Assembly: GCA_028288165.1 (NCBI GenBank)
Contig: JAQBOG010000014.1
Location: 124,001-188,000 of the forward strand
Source of the DNA: Sphingobacteriales bacterium
GTDB lineage: Bacteria; Bacteroidota; Bacteroidia; Sphingobacteriales; Sphingobacteriaceae
DNA: 64,000 nucleotides
Direction of reading: 5' to 3'
Of this stretch, positions 17,330-27,455 are shown piece by piece. Below the pieces are notes generated by a model. The model was not told where the DNA came from, searched no databases, and worked only from the letters and a program-made list of their open reading frames with translations. Both the position numbers and the translations under genes were made by a program. The first letter of the stretch is position 1; each line of letters starts with the position of its first letter.

Positions 17330-18817
17330 TCATTTTGTTAATGGAAGACTGAAGCTAAATGTTGAGCCGGTATTTTGTTCGCTTTCTACCCAAATTTCAC
17401 CTTTATGCTGCTTTATTATTTCTAACGAGATATACAAACCGATTCCGTGACCACTAAAGTCGTTGATTATCTCCTCCACACGATAGAATTTCCCGAATAA
17501 GCTCCCTTGATCTTTAGAGGAAATGCCTACTCCATAATCTTTTACACTTATTAAAAGTGAATTATTCTGTATTGTGCTAGTCACTTCAATTATCTCTTTA
17601 CCTGGCGAATATTTAGCAGCATTGGTAATTAAGTTCGTGATCACTTGTTCAAGATGCAAAGAATCAATTTCAATTTTCAAAGGTACTGACTCTAGAATAA
17701 CTATTTTATGAGTTGGGATAGTTAACTGAATATTATTAATAGTTTCCTGAAAATAGGGCTCAAAATCAACCAAGGTTTTACTCAATATCATTTTACCTGA
17801 CTGAATTCTGGAAACATCTAGAAGTTCGTTAACCAAGTGGGTAAGCTTTGATGTTTGTGTATTTATTTTTTCTAAATAGCTAAGTATGGTTGGGTCGGCT
17901 TTGTTTTTTCCCACCATTAAGGCTAGCTGTGAAAACGCTTTGATGGTGGTTAACGGAGTTTTAAGCTCATGACTGGCAACGCTTAAGAAGTCATTTTTTT
18001 TCTCATTTAAGAGCTGCGATTGCTTTAATTCATTTTCCTGTTTTTCCGTTTTTTCTTTTATGGCCTTCTGCTCTGTTATGTCCGAAATGAAGGCAATAAA
18101 TAACCATTCATCCTCTATTTTAACATTTGAAATGCTCAAACTAATACTAAACTCATAGCCGGTTTTATGAATAGCAATAACTTCAATGGTTTTATTTAAA
18201 ACTGGCCCATCTCCCGTCTTTAAAAAATAAGCCATTCCCTTATTATGTGCATCGCGATACCTGTGTGGTATCATAATCTCATTTAAACTTCGGTGTTTAA
18301 CTTCTTCTTTAGTATGTCCAAAAATAGCTTCAGCTTTAAGGTTCCATTCTTTAATTTTCTGATTTTCATCGATTATAATAACAGCCTCTGGAGCATTTTG
18401 TAGAAAGAGATTGAGGCGGGTAATGAGATCTTCCTTTTCTTTATCAGATTTTTTTTGAACGGTTATATCTCTAAAAACACCTCGGTTGTAAACGTCGTCA
18501 TCATTCAATATAATTGATCCTGTATATCCCTCCACAAGTAGTAGTGAGCCATCTTTTTTAATTAAAGAGAGTTCAAGAGTGTAGTCAATCCCATCGTTAA
18601 TTCGATCTTGAACAATTTTTTTATAAAGTATTCTCTCAGATGGACTTATGAAGTTTAATATGGGATTTCCTACAACTTCAGGAAGTGTATAACCTAGTTT
18701 ATTTAATAAGGTATTATTAGCTATTTCGATTTCACCATCCGAATTGGCAAAATAAATTAAATCACTTGATTTTTGAAAGAGATCCTGATAAAGTGAAGCA
18801 AATTGAAGTTTAGCCAT
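17330..18817 (-). CDS. PAS-PAS sensor histidine kinase
   Basis: Soluble hybrid-free histidine kinase of 495 aa, with start taken at MAKLQFASLYQDLF. An upstream extension of 19 residues (MYYTSLYKIYFYNN...) is possible but looks non-coding. PAS 1 spans ~8-115 (SSDLIYFANSDGEIEIANN), PAS 2 ~125-245 (NAPEAVIIIDENQKIKEWN), and a coiled linker ~248-275. The HisKA domain has H283 in SVASHELKTPLTTIKAF. The HATPase has an N box NLITNAAKYSPG, a G1 box VKDYGVGIS, an F box LFGKFYR and a G2 box GHGIGLYIS. There are no membrane segments, so it senses an internal signal. The gene is flanked by inverted repeat copies A and B; its likely partner is the convergent single-domain regulator. Confidence 0.93.
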   Translation of the reverse strand: MAKLQFASLYQDLFQKSSDLIYFANSDGEIEIANNTLLNKLGYTLPEVVGNPILNFISPSERILYKKIVQDRINDGIDYTLELSLIKKDGSLLLVEGYTGSIILNDDDVYNRGVFRDITVQKKSDKEKEDLITRLNLFLQNAPEAVIIIDENQKIKEWNLKAEAIFGHTKEEVKHRSLNEIMIPHRYRDAHNKGMAYFLKTGDGPVLNKTIEVIAIHKTGYEFSISLSISNVKIEDEWLFIAFISDITEQKAIKEKTEKQENELKQSQLLNEKKNDFLSVASHELKTPLTTIKAFSQLALMVGKNKADPTILSYLEKINTQTSKLTHLVNELLDVSRIQSGKMILSKTLVDFEPYFQETINNIQLTIPTHKIVILESVPLKIEIDSLHLEQVITNLITNAAKYSPGKEIIEVTSTIQNNSLLISVKDYGVGISSKDQGSLFGKFYRVEEIINDFSGHGIGLYISLEIIKQHKGEIWVESEQNTGSTFSFSLPLTK

Positions 18818-18981
18818 AGGTACGATTGGTAAGTTATTATAAAAATAAATTTTATAAAGCGAAGTATAATACAACTTCCTAAAGAATTAGTATAGATTCT
18901 ATAATTGTAATAGTACAAAATTTAAGTTAATACCTTGTTGAAAGTTCAATCAGACGATTCATTTCGGGTTAAGTCAGATTT

Positions 18982-19062
18982 TGCGTTAGGGATTGACGTG
19001 AAAATCCTTTTTGCACCCTTCGCAAAAAGATTGTAACATAAAGCCCGCCCGAACGCCCAAAG
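18982..19062 (-). repeat. Dispersed intergenic repeat, copy B (inverted relative to A)
   Basis: Reads TGCGTTAGGGATTGACGTG, then GAAAATCC, a hairpin CTTTTTGC (19007-19014) with GCAAAAAG (19022-19029), GATTGTAACAT, AAAGCCCGCCC and GAACGCCC. Apart from the hairpin loop and a few positions it is the reverse complement of copy A, about 1.7 kb away. Confidence 0.8.
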
Positions 19063-19084
19063 CCAAATTATACGCTTTGTCAGA

Positions 19085-19666
19085 TTAAACTATAACAATT
19101 CCATAAGTCAAGAGGAGGCCAGGTAATCCATTTAATGATAGTTTTGCTTTTCTTAATGAGTTGATTTCGGGATTAATTACAAAGTTATAGGAAGTTGAAA
19201 GGTCAGCATTATTTAGGTTTGTTCTGTTGAATACGGCAGCTATTAAATCGCAGTTGTCAAAAGTAGAGTTGGTAAGATCGGATTCTGTAAAATCAGCTCC
19301 TTTAACGGAGCAATCTATGAAATTGCATTTTCTGTTTTTCTTTTTTACAAAAGAAGTGTAATCAAGAATACAATTCGAAAATTGAACACTAAATAGGAAA
19401 TCTTTACTTCTAGCAAAATCTACCCCGGTTAATTTACAGTGTTTAAAGATAGTATCTTTTAATCCTGAGCCTGCCAACGAAGCATTACTAAAATTGCAGT
19501 TGATAAATAGAGTTTCTATGAAATCAGTTCCCGAAAAATCTTTGTCCGAAAAATTATAATTCTCAAATGTGCAATTTTCAAATACACTGTGTTGGAAGAA
19601 ATGATCAGGGAAGTTATAGTTCTTGAATAGTTCGTCAGAATGATATATTGTACCTTTAGGAGACAT
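19085..19666 (-). CDS. Pentapeptide-repeat protein
   Basis: 193-aa protein built from A(D/N)LXX-like pentapeptides, a right-handed quadrilateral beta-helix. Examples in order: CTFENYNFSDKDFSGTDF, NCNFSNASLAGSG, HCKLTGVDFARS, CSVKGADFTESDL, NSTFDNCDLIAA and FNRTNLNNADLS. Cysteine recurs at the turn positions. There is no signal peptide or membrane segment. Qnr/MfpA-type proteins of this fold bind DNA gyrase, but the fold alone does not show that function. Separated from the kinase gene by repeat copy B. Confidence 0.88.
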   Translation of the reverse strand: MSPKGTIYHSDELFKNYNFPDHFFQHSVFENCTFENYNFSDKDFSGTDFIETLFINCNFSNASLAGSGLKDTIFKHCKLTGVDFARSKDFLFSVQFSNCILDYTSFVKKKNRKCNFIDCSVKGADFTESDLTNSTFDNCDLIAAVFNRTNLNNADLSTSYNFVINPEINSLRKAKLSLNGLPGLLLTYGIVIV

Positions 19667-19849
19667 ACACTTGATTGATAATCACAATATTGAATAGTTC
19701 TAATTTTGAAGATTTCTTTAGGCTAGAAGAGTAGCTTTATGCAAATAGTTTATGGTAAATTGATAAGATAGTTGATGATGAAGCCAATCTCTTACTATGC
19801 AGGAATGCTTAATTAATTATTTACAAGGGCGATTTTTGTTAATATTAGC

Positions 19850-20020
19850 TCATCTTCTGTAGAATTCTTCCCAAGCCATTCGTTTAGCTTCTGATTTTGA
19901 ATAGCCCTGCTTTCGCAAGCGTTTTTGTCGTTCTATTATCGCTTTTCTGGCTTCAACCCATCTGCTAAGGAAAAAAAAGGCAGAGATCAAAACGGATATA
20001 TATAGAAGGTTTCTAATCAT
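19850..20020 (-). CDS. Small membrane-anchored ORF, 56 codons
   Basis: Reverse-strand ATG at 20020 to TGA at 19850, 56 codons. The product begins MIRNLLYISVLISAFFFLS, a single hydrophobic anchor, and continues with a strongly basic helix (RWVEARKAIIERQKRLRKQG) and an amphipathic tail ending AWEEFYRR. The hydrophobic anchor plus charged helix composition looks coding and the ORF sits in a 470-nt gap otherwise without genes. No family is recognised. Confidence 0.45.
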   Translation of the reverse strand: MIRNLLYISVLISAFFFLSRWVEARKAIIERQKRLRKQGYSKSEAKRMAWEEFYRR

Positions 20021-20078
20021 GTTAGCTCTTGATTGGCTTGGTCATCAAAGATAGAACCATATGGGGAAAAAAGAATAT

Positions 20079-20119
20079 AAAAAGAAAGCCCGGTAAGATT
20101 ATTACCAGGCTTTCTTTTT
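20079..20119. terminator. Strong bidirectional terminator hairpin
   Basis: AAAAAGAAAGCC (20079-20090) pairs with GGCTTTCTTTTT (20108-20119). After one C/A mismatch, GGTAA pairs with TTACC around a GATTA loop. It lies 18 nt beyond the LruC gene stop and has A-run/T-run tails on both strands. Confidence 0.88.
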
Positions 20120-20136
20120 AACGAAATATGAAATTA

Positions 20137-22251
20137 TTATTTAGAATATATGTTCTTAGTATCCCGGTATCCGCTTCCAAGATTGCTGTACCAGTCATCA
20201 TATAGTGAACCACCACTTGACACCCATTCCAAGAAATGAGGGAATGCCAGATCAATTCTTTTTTCTTCTATGGGATATTCAAAAGGAACTAATATACTCA
20301 AAGCCCAAGGTTCGTTTGATGATGAAAGATAATAAACACCATTTGATGGAGTAGAATTATCATCTTCAGTACCAAATAAAGATGTTGTAGCCTTATCTGT
20401 AGGAACATATCCTGGTAAGTGAATCTCATAGCCTCTGGTTTGATTAGCTATCAAGAAAGGATTGAATGGTGCACTTCCTAAAGTAGCCGGAGTAATTGGA
20501 GAAGCAAACTTGATATAAACTTTAGCGGTATCGCCTTGCACTTTATCTAAACTCTCTTCTGTATTTATAAAGTTTTGATTTCCAGTATTCTTTATAAGAG
20601 CAGTATGGTTATCAAAAGGTATAATAACTGCTTTAGTCTGCCCAGCCTCTAAGCCGTTTGACGCAAATTGTATGTAGTTACCGATCGATTTTTGTCCTGT
20701 AACCTTACTTACGGCTGAAGCGCTAAAAGGAAACTGAACTCCGAAACCATTTTTAAAATTAGCTCCGGCAGCTGTTGGAACGAAGTTTCCAGTCATTTCA
20801 ACCACATTGTTACTCGCATTACTAATCATTTCATAACGATAATTAACAACAAGGTCATTCATATCATAATCACCTTTTTTCGGCCAATTATCTTCAAAAG
20901 CTAAAGTTCCATATGTGTTTTTAGATGGGAAATAACTGATGAAAGCTCTAGCTGGGTCACAAGGGAAAGCATCTGCTGCATCAAGCACACCATCATTATC
21001 GCAATCATTAACAGTTGGAGGGGTTGGAATCAGACCAACTGTTGATACACCTTCAGTGGAAGCGAATAATACTAGATCGTTAAAGTCATTGTCACAATAC
21101 GATGTTAGATCGCCATTAGGTTGTTGTCTCTCAACATCTTCAAAACCCAAAACAAATAATTGGTTTGGAACATTATGTAATAGAACAGTGTGTCTTCTGT
21201 TTGTAGAAGATGGCTCGGGGTTGAATTCACTTTGTGAATAAAATTTAGTGCCAGTCAAATTCACATCGTAATTATTAGTTGTAGAATTGTATTTCCATGC
21301 ATCTTGGAATAATACGAAACCTATTGATGTGCCAGCATTAAAATGACCGATGTTCACCTTGTCACCAGATAGAAGTCCGTTGGCTAGGCCTGCAGAAGCA
21401 TTTGGAAAAATGAAAGTAACATCTCCAGCTTCAGCTGGACTTGTAGGTGGAGAATTAGTTGGGTAAGTATAGAATCCTACTCCATTTAAATATCCTGCGC
21501 CTTCAGAAACAAAGGTGACATAGATATCAGTTGCAGAAATAATATTTAGTGTTGATGTTGCCTGATCAGATATAAATTCTGGATGAGCTGTAGGTACGCG
21601 TTGGTATTCAGGTAATGCACTGTTTACTAAAGCCAATAATCCGCTGGTTATAACATCCCCAATAGGTTCTAAGTATGTTGGACGTCCGTTGGGTTGATTA
21701 GTCGAGCTTGCAGCTGAACCGTTTCCTGGGTATAAATAGTTAATTCCTTGATAAGCGGTTTTTACAGTAAATGAATTTTTAGACATTGTTCTTGACGGCA
21801 AACCTTGAGGGATCGCGTTTCCAAAGTAACCTTTTGACCCGCCTATTATAGCATCAAGGGAATTGTTAACGATTACCGCTTTGGTATTACTCAATAAACC
21901 AATATAATGTGGTTCAATTACTAGCGTGTCTATATAAGAGGGGATAGTAACAGTGCCTTTAACTTCGCCGTTTTCATCACTTACTGCCTTGAAGATAGCA
22001 TTATCGGATTTTGAGCTATTGCTGAAAGTGTTAAATAAGCTTAATACAACACCTTTAATTGGCTGATTATTGTTTGTTAGTAACCGAATGTTGACTTTAA
22101 CTTCTTTTGATGTTGAGTACGTAAATCCGTCTGGAGCAATTTTGTTTCCAGTTACCTCTGGAGAGGTGCCGTCGCTAGTTTTTTCTTTTTTACAAGAAGC
22201 TAAGGAAAAAGTGGCAAGTACTAAGAGTAAGAAAGGGTAGTTATACTTCAT
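20137..22251 (-). CDS. LruC-domain lipoprotein (DUF4842/DUF4114 type)
   Basis: 704-aa lipoprotein: signal ending FSLASC (lipobox LASC, Cys at residue 20) then KKEKTSDG. Residues ~50-125 form an Ig-like/carboxypeptidase-regulatory beta domain. The middle contains the DUF4114-like motif DNDFNDLVLFAS near 387-398 and a thrombospondin-type calcium loop, DCDNDGVLDAADAFPCDP, near 416-433. The C-terminal ~260 residues are the LruC domain, starting around NWPKKGDYDMNDLVVNYRY. Such proteins are surface or outer-membrane associated in Bacteroidota; the function is unknown. A hairpin lies in its leader and a strong terminator follows it. Monocistronic. Confidence 0.88.
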   Translation of the reverse strand: MKYNYPFLLLVLATFSLASCKKEKTSDGTSPEVTGNKIAPDGFTYSTSKEVKVNIRLLTNNNQPIKGVVLSLFNTFSNSSKSDNAIFKAVSDENGEVKGTVTIPSYIDTLVIEPHYIGLLSNTKAVIVNNSLDAIIGGSKGYFGNAIPQGLPSRTMSKNSFTVKTAYQGINYLYPGNGSAASSTNQPNGRPTYLEPIGDVITSGLLALVNSALPEYQRVPTAHPEFISDQATSTLNIISATDIYVTFVSEGAGYLNGVGFYTYPTNSPPTSPAEAGDVTFIFPNASAGLANGLLSGDKVNIGHFNAGTSIGFVLFQDAWKYNSTTNNYDVNLTGTKFYSQSEFNPEPSSTNRRHTVLLHNVPNQLFVLGFEDVERQQPNGDLTSYCDNDFNDLVLFASTEGVSTVGLIPTPPTVNDCDNDGVLDAADAFPCDPARAFISYFPSKNTYGTLAFEDNWPKKGDYDMNDLVVNYRYEMISNASNNVVEMTGNFVPTAAGANFKNGFGVQFPFSASAVSKVTGQKSIGNYIQFASNGLEAGQTKAVIIPFDNHTALIKNTGNQNFINTEESLDKVQGDTAKVYIKFASPITPATLGSAPFNPFLIANQTRGYEIHLPGYVPTDKATTSLFGTEDDNSTPSNGVYYLSSSNEPWALSILVPFEYPIEEKRIDLAFPHFLEWVSSGGSLYDDWYSNLGSGYRDTKNIYSK

Positions 22252-22266
22252 ATAATGTGGAAAAAG

Positions 22267-22287
22267 ATGTGTACTCGTTGTACACGT
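22267..22287. other. Palindromic hairpin in the LruC gene leader
   Basis: ATGTGTAC pairs with GTACACGT (8 bp, one wobble) around TCGTT, 16 nt upstream of the LruC start codon. It may be an operator or a leader structure. The remaining 22288-22543 is AT-rich with no gene seen. Confidence 0.35.
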
Positions 22288-22543
22288 GGAGACAATATTT
22301 GTTCCTGCTATGTAACATGCTGTAAACCACCCTTATGGGCTTTATGGAATATTTAATTGGGTATAAATGGGGAAATTTAGGTACATGTAAATGTGAAATA
22401 TGAGTATTTATTTCTCATATTTAATTCGTGTATAATAGACTAACAACCATTAAAGCAAGCAGTAGAGGATAAAAATAAGTATTTGCTAGGCTAGTAGAAT
22501 TACATTTGATAAATAGGATTATTTTAACGAAAATTGTATCCTC

Positions 22544-22616
22544 GGGGAATTAGCTCATCTGGTAGAGCGCAAGCATGGCATGTTTGAGGTGATCGGTTCG
22601 AGTCCGATATTCTCCA
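22544..22616 (+). tRNA. tRNA-Ala (anticodon GGC)
   Basis: 73-nt cloverleaf. The acceptor stem GGGGAAT pairs with ATTCTCC (one G:T), with discriminator A. The D arm is GCTC/GAGC, the anticodon stem CAAGC/GTTTG has the loop ATGGCAT with GGC at positions 34-36, and the T arm is ATCGG-TTCGAGT-CCGAT. The variable loop is five nucleotides. CCA is not encoded. A T-rich stretch follows directly and probably terminates transcription. Confidence 0.95.
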
Positions 22617-22842
22617 CTTTTTGTTTTTTACCACTTATTGTACCTATTCTCTTCAAGTTCCGTTTTTCGATATTCAAGAGCATTGTCATAAATTCGAATG
22701 CTCAGAATGCTCAAGTCATATTTAAAGACGATACATCTTTTGTGAAAATAGTTCACAAGTCTGGTAGAAACCTTCACATATCTTGATATTAGCAAACTAT
22801 TACATGGGTAGCCTGTTCATTAGTGTACAACTAATTTTATTA

Positions 22843-23091
22843 ATGACTGGTCAAGAGATTTTAGGGAGCTTACAAGAAGATATAGATAGAAAAAAGGGAA
22901 AGTTTATCGAGTTGATGCGTGAATTTCATTTAAATCAACCGTTAGATAAAAAAACGCGGGATGAAGTCGAAAGAGCAAGGGTTGAATGGTTAATAGCAAT
23001 TAATCATTTAAAGGTTTCTTTGCCATTTTTAGGAGCTAATGATCTTGTAAACTCACTTCTAGTTCCTGATCAAGAAATCAAGAAGGCGTAG
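22843..23091 (+). CDS. Hypothetical small helical protein
   Basis: 82 aa from the ATG at 22843 (MTGQEILGSLQEDIDRKKG). The frame stays open upstream to a TTG at 22783, but that part reads as non-coding. The product is mostly charged helix (DKKTRDEVERARVEWLIAIN) with no membrane segment and no family I recognise. It follows tRNA-Ala by 226 nt, a stretch holding a small hairpin at 22678-22703 (GAGCATT/AATGCTC) and nothing else evident, and precedes the DUF92 gene by 71 nt. Confidence 0.6.
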   Translation: MTGQEILGSLQEDIDRKKGKFIELMREFHLNQPLDKKTRDEVERARVEWLIAINHLKVSLPFLGANDLVNSLLVPDQEIKKA

Positions 23092-23162
23092 TATCTCAAG
23101 CCTAAAGTGATTTAGTTTAAGTAATTCTATTTTATTGAAGACATTCGTGAAAAGAATTATTA

Positions 23163-23870
23163 ATGACTACCAAGTACCTCCTTTTCCTCTTTATTGCTTT
23201 ATTAGCTTGTTTAGTTACAATCAAATTGAACAAGTTGACCACATTTGGAGCCATAACTGGTTTTATTATAGCATTAGCAATTTTCTCCGCTTTTGGATTT
23301 CCTGGCCTTGCTTTTCTTGCAACATTTTTTATCACCGCCACACTGGCTACATCCTGGAAGAAACAAACCAAACAAGTAATTTATCGTCTAGAAAAACATC
23401 AAGTTAAAAGGGATGCAAATCAAGTTTTAGCAAACGGTGGGGTTGCCGCAATAGCCGCGTTATTATCTATTGTCTTGCCATCTTTTCAAGATTGGTTTTT
23501 ATTGATGATGGTGGCAAGTTTTTCATCTGCTACCGCGGATACCATTTCTTCTGAATTAGGGAATGTTTATGGAACTAGATTTTTTAATATTTTATCCTTC
23601 AAGCCTGATATGAAAGGCGAAAACGGTGTAGTTAGTTTAGAAGGTTTGTTTTTTGGGTTTATCGGTTCTTTTTTTATTGCTATAGTTTTTTCAATTGTTT
23701 TTTGTTGGGACTATCGTTTTCTAATCATCATTGTTTCCGGCACCATAGGAAATTTAGCTGATTCGATATTAGGAGCAACTCTTGAACGAAAAGGCATTTT
23801 GGGAAATAACCAGGTAAATTTCCTAAACACATTAATCGCAGCCTTAAGTAGTTGTTTGTTTCTTTATTAA
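23163..23870 (+). CDS. DUF92 family integral membrane protein
   Basis: 235-aa polytopic protein of the DUF92 (TIGR00297/TMEM19) family. Diagnostic stretches: RDANQVLANGGVAAIAAL, SFSSATADTISSELGNVYG, KGENGVVSLEGLFFGFIG and GNLADSILGATLERKG followed by NNQVNFLNT. About six membrane segments are evident. Plant relatives (VTE6) phosphorylate phytyl phosphate, so a polyprenyl-phosphate kinase role is possible; in bacteria the function is undetermined. It lies 225 nt upstream of secA on the same strand. Confidence 0.92.
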   Translation: MTTKYLLFLFIALLACLVTIKLNKLTTFGAITGFIIALAIFSAFGFPGLAFLATFFITATLATSWKKQTKQVIYRLEKHQVKRDANQVLANGGVAAIAALLSIVLPSFQDWFLLMMVASFSSATADTISSELGNVYGTRFFNILSFKPDMKGENGVVSLEGLFFGFIGSFFIAIVFSIVFCWDYRFLIIIVSGTIGNLADSILGATLERKGILGNNQVNFLNTLIAALSSCLFLY

Positions 23871-24095
23871 AGTGTGCATTGTTTCTGGAACTTTTACAGC
23901 AACTCATATAGATCAGTAATGAAAAACCTTTATTATTCTCAGTGAAATATTTTATGTTCAACTGTGAATATTACATGATATAATTATAATAATATGCCGT
24001 TTTGCTGTAATTTGCGCTTTGTTTATGCCATGTTGACTTAATGCAGTCCATGGCTTAGTTGTTGATAAATACGTTTTTTATTATTAAAATTTAAC

Positions 24096-27000
24096 ATGTT
24101 AGGATTCTTAAACAAGATATTCGGAAGTAAATCTGATCGAGATATAAAGTTAATACAACCATTGGTTGATAAAATTAAAGAAGAATATGCCAAGCTTTCT
24201 TCGTTAAGTAACGATGAATTAAGGCAAAAATCACTTGATTTTAAGGCTCGAATTCAAACTTCGCTAGAGAAAATTGACTCGGAAATAAATGCTATTAAGG
24301 TTAAAGCTGAAGAATCTGAAATTGATATTACTGAAAAAACTGCTTTGTATGATCAGGTAGATCTGTTACAGAAAGAACGCGACAAAGAAATAGAGAAAAT
24401 ACTTCTTGAGATTCTGCCCGAGGCCTTTGCGGTAATGAAAGATACTGCGAGAAGATTTACAGAAAATACTGCTATTGAAGTTACCGCTACACCATTCGAT
24501 AGAGAATTAGCTACTCGCAAACCTAATGTGGTTATAAAAGGTGATAAAGCTATACATCATAATACATGGTTAGCAGCAGGTACAGAAGTTACCTGGAACA
24601 TGATTCATTACGATGTTCAATTAATAGGTGGCGTCGTATTGCATCAAGGTAAAATTGCTCAAATGGCAACTGGAGAGGGTAAAACCTTGGTAGGAACACT
24701 TCCTGCATACTTAAATGCCTTAGCTGGAAACGGAGTACACATTGTAACTGTCAATGATTACTTAGCTCGTCGTGACTCTGAATGGAATGGCCCTTTATTC
24801 GAATTTCATGGTTTAAGTGTAGATTGTATCGATAAGCATCAGCCTAATTCTGATGAGCGCCGCAAAGCTTACTTAGCAGATATCACATTCGGTACCAATA
24901 ACGAATTTGGATTCGATTATTTGCGTGACAATATGACATTGTCTCCAGAAAGTCTTGTGCAACGTAAATTGCATTTCGCAATGGTTGATGAGGTTGACTC
25001 TGTTTTAATTGATGATGCTCGTACTCCGCTAATCATTTCAGGCCCAATTCCTCGCGGTGATGAACATGAATTTTACGATTTAAAACCAAGAATTGAACGT
25101 TTAGTGTCTGCTCAAAAAAACTTCATTAACGGGGTTTTAATCGAAGCAAAAAAATCAATTACAGAAGGCAAAGCTGGTGTAGATGACGGAGGCTTGGCTT
25201 TATTAAGAGCATTCCGGGGCTTACCCAAAAGCAAGGCGTTAATCAAGTTTTTAAGCGAAGGTGGAAATAAAACCATTTTAAATAAAACTGAAAACTACTA
25301 CATGCAAGATCAGAACAAGGAGATGCCAAAGGTAGATTCTGAACTGTTCTTTGTAATTGACGAAAAGCATAACCAGGTAGAACTTACAGAAAAAGGTATT
25401 GAACTAATTACTGCATCAGGAGAAGACCCTAATTTCTTTGTGATGCCAGATGTAGGTACAGAGATAGCTGAATTAGAAAAATCTACTTTAAGTACAGAAG
25501 AGAAAATTACTAAGAAAGATGAGTTGATGCGTGATTTTTCAATTAAATCAGAACGTATTCACTCGGTAAACCAACTTCTAAAAGCGTATACCTTATTCGA
25601 AAAGGATGTAGAATACATCATTGATGAAGGTAAAATTAAATTAGTTGATGAGCAAACAGGCCGTATCATGGATGGCCGCCGTTACTCTGATGGTTTGCAC
25701 CAGGCTATTGAGGCTAAAGAGAATGTGAAGGTTGAAGATGCTACTCAAACATACGCAACGATCACGCTTCAAAATTATTTCCGGATGTACCACAAACTTT
25801 GCGGTATGACCGGTACTGCTACAACAGAAGCTGGGGAGCTTTGGCAAATTTATAAGTTAGATGTTGTAGAAATCCCAACTCACGTTCCTACCAGACGTAC
25901 CGATCATGAAGACATGGTTTATCGTACTGTTCGTGAAAAATATAACGCTGTAGCTGATGAAATAACCAAATTAACTCAAGCGGGTAGACCAGTTTTAGTG
26001 GGTACCACATCCGTAGAAATATCTGAATTACTAAGCAGGATGCTGAAACTTCGTGGTATTAAGCACAATGTTTTAAATGCGAAACTTCACCAGAAAGAGG
26101 CTGATATTGTTGCAGAAGCTGGTCAGGCTGGCACTGTAACGATAGCCACCAACATGGCTGGTCGTGGTACCGATATTAAATTAGGTGAAGGAGTTGTTGC
26201 TGCAGGTGGTTTGGCCATTGTGGGTACAGAGCGTCATGAATCTCGTCGTGTGGATCGTCAGTTACGTGGTCGTGCAGGTCGTCAAGGAGATCCAGGTTCA
26301 ACCCAATTTTTTGTTTCCTTAGAAGACAATTTGATGCGTTTATTCGGTTCTGAACGTATTTCTAGCATTATGGTTAGAATGGGAATTGAAGAAGGTGAAG
26401 TAATTCAGCATTCGATGATTACCAAATCTATTGAACGTGCTCAACGTAAGGTAGAGGAAAACAACTTTGGTATTCGTAAAAGATTATTGGAGTATGATGA
26501 TGTGATGAATTCTCAGCGTACCGTTGTTTATTCAAAACGTAAAAATGCGTTATTCGGTGAACGTTTAGATGTTGATTTGAATAATACCATTTTTGATGTT
26601 GTAGAAGATATCGTTTCAGAATACAAAACAGAAGGAAATTTCGAAGGTTTTCAATTAGAAATTATTCGGATTTTCTCTGTAGATGCAGAAATTACTGAGA
26701 AGGAATTTGCCGATACTTCCGTTTCAAAATTAACAGACATTGTTTTCGATAAGATAAATGAGTTTTACCATCGTAAATCTGAAGCAATAGCACAACAAAC
26801 TTTCCCTATTCTTCAGGATGTTTTAAGAGAACGCGGTGAACACATTGAAAATATTGTTGTTCCGTTTACAGACGGTATTCGCGGTGTGCAGGTAAATACA
26901 AACTTGCGCAAGTCTGTAGAAAACAAAGGGCATGAAGTGTTTAAATCTTTCGAGAAAACCGTTGTTCTTGCTTTAACGGATGATGCCTGGAAAGAACACT

Positions 27001-27398
27001 TACGTGAAATGGATGAGTTAAAACAGTCTGTTCAAAATGCTGTTTATGAGCAAAAAGATCCACTGGTAGTTTACAAAATGGAGGCTTATAATTTGTTTAA
27101 GCAAATGTTAGCTACCGTAAATAAAGATGTGGTAAGTTTCCTTTTCAAGGGTGGTATTCCGCAACAAGAACCCCAAGAAGTTAGAGAAGCCCGCCCTCTG
27201 CCTAAACAAGATTTGAGTAAGATCAGAACTTCTAAACCTGAACTAGTCCATGAAAATAATGGCGTATTGATAGAAGACACACGTGAAATTCAAAAACCAC
27301 AGCCTATACGGGTGGAGAATAAAATCGGACGTAACGATCCTTGCCCATGCGGAAGCGGCAAAAAATATAAAAATTGCCACGGTGTTGGCCAAGACTAA
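24096..27398 (+). CDS. secA: Preprotein translocase ATPase SecA
   Basis: Motor of the Sec pathway, peripheral at the inner membrane with SecYEG. It shows Walker [38 protein letters not shown] (Walker B), [36 protein letters not shown], and the C-terminal SecB/zinc-binding tail [17 protein letters not shown]. At 1100 aa it is longer than E. coli SecA (901 aa). The extra residues fall in an N-terminal coiled insertion and in a segment at ~340-460 within the first nucleotide-binding region, as usual in Bacteroidota. A strong terminator follows 9 nt after the stop. Confidence 0.98.
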   Translation: MLGFLNKIFGSKSDRDIKLIQPLVDKIKEEYAKLSSLSNDELRQKSLDFKARIQTSLEKIDSEINAIKVKAEESEIDITEKTALYDQVDLLQKERDKEIEKILLEILPEAFAVMKDTARRFTENTAIEVTATPFDRELATRKPNVVIKGDKAIHHNTWLAAGTEVTWNMIHYDVQLIGGVVLHQGKIAQMATGEGKTLVGTLPAYLNALAGNGVHIVTVNDYLARRDSEWNGPLFEFHGLSVDCIDKHQPNSDERRKAYLADITFGTNNEFGFDYLRDNMTLSPESLVQRKLHFAMVDEVDSVLIDDARTPLIISGPIPRGDEHEFYDLKPRIERLVSAQKNFINGVLIEAKKSITEGKAGVDDGGLALLRAFRGLPKSKALIKFLSEGGNKTILNKTENYYMQDQNKEMPKVDSELFFVIDEKHNQVELTEKGIELITASGEDPNFFVMPDVGTEIAELEKSTLSTEEKITKKDELMRDFSIKSERIHSVNQLLKAYTLFEKDVEYIIDEGKIKLVDEQTGRIMDGRRYSDGLHQAIEAKENVKVEDATQTYATITLQNYFRMYHKLCGMTGTATTEAGELWQIYKLDVVEIPTHVPTRRTDHEDMVYRTVREKYNAVADEITKLTQAGRPVLVGTTSVEISELLSRMLKLRGIKHNVLNAKLHQKEADIVAEAGQAGTVTIATNMAGRGTDIKLGEGVVAAGGLAIVGTERHESRRVDRQLRGRAGRQGDPGSTQFFVSLEDNLMRLFGSERISSIMVRMGIEEGEVIQHSMITKSIERAQRKVEENNFGIRKRLLEYDDVMNSQRTVVYSKRKNALFGERLDVDLNNTIFDVVEDIVSEYKTEGNFEGFQLEIIRIFSVDAEITEKEFADTSVSKLTDIVFDKINEFYHRKSEAIAQQTFPILQDVLRERGEHIENIVVPFTDGIRGVQVNTNLRKSVENKGHEVFKSFEKTVVLALTDDAWKEHLREMDELKQSVQNAVYEQKDPLVVYKMEAYNLFKQMLATVNKDVVSFLFKGGIPQQEPQEVREARPLPKQDLSKIRTSKPELVHENNGVLIEDTREIQKPQPIRVENKIGRNDPCPCGSGKKYKNCHGVGQD

Positions 27399-27407
27399 AA
27401 ATTTATT

Positions 27408-27439
27408 AGCAGATATGAGGAGTAGTTCTCATATCTGCT
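27408..27439 (+). terminator. Terminator hairpin after secA
   Basis: AGCAGATATGAG and CTCATATCTGCT form a perfect 12-bp stem with an 8-nt loop, followed by TTTTTAAT. The next gene starts only 16 nt later. Confidence 0.9.
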
Positions 27440-27455
27440 TTTTAATCTTTTCCTA

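Noticed and set aside
17185-19062. Histidine kinase region as a transposon bounded by inverted repeats
   Set aside because: No transposase, no target-site duplication seen, and the same repeat family occurs elsewhere singly. Treated as dispersed intergenic repeats.
22580-22786. Open frame across the tRNA-Ala gene
   Set aside because: Overlaps the tRNA, which is certain; the frame is a shadow.
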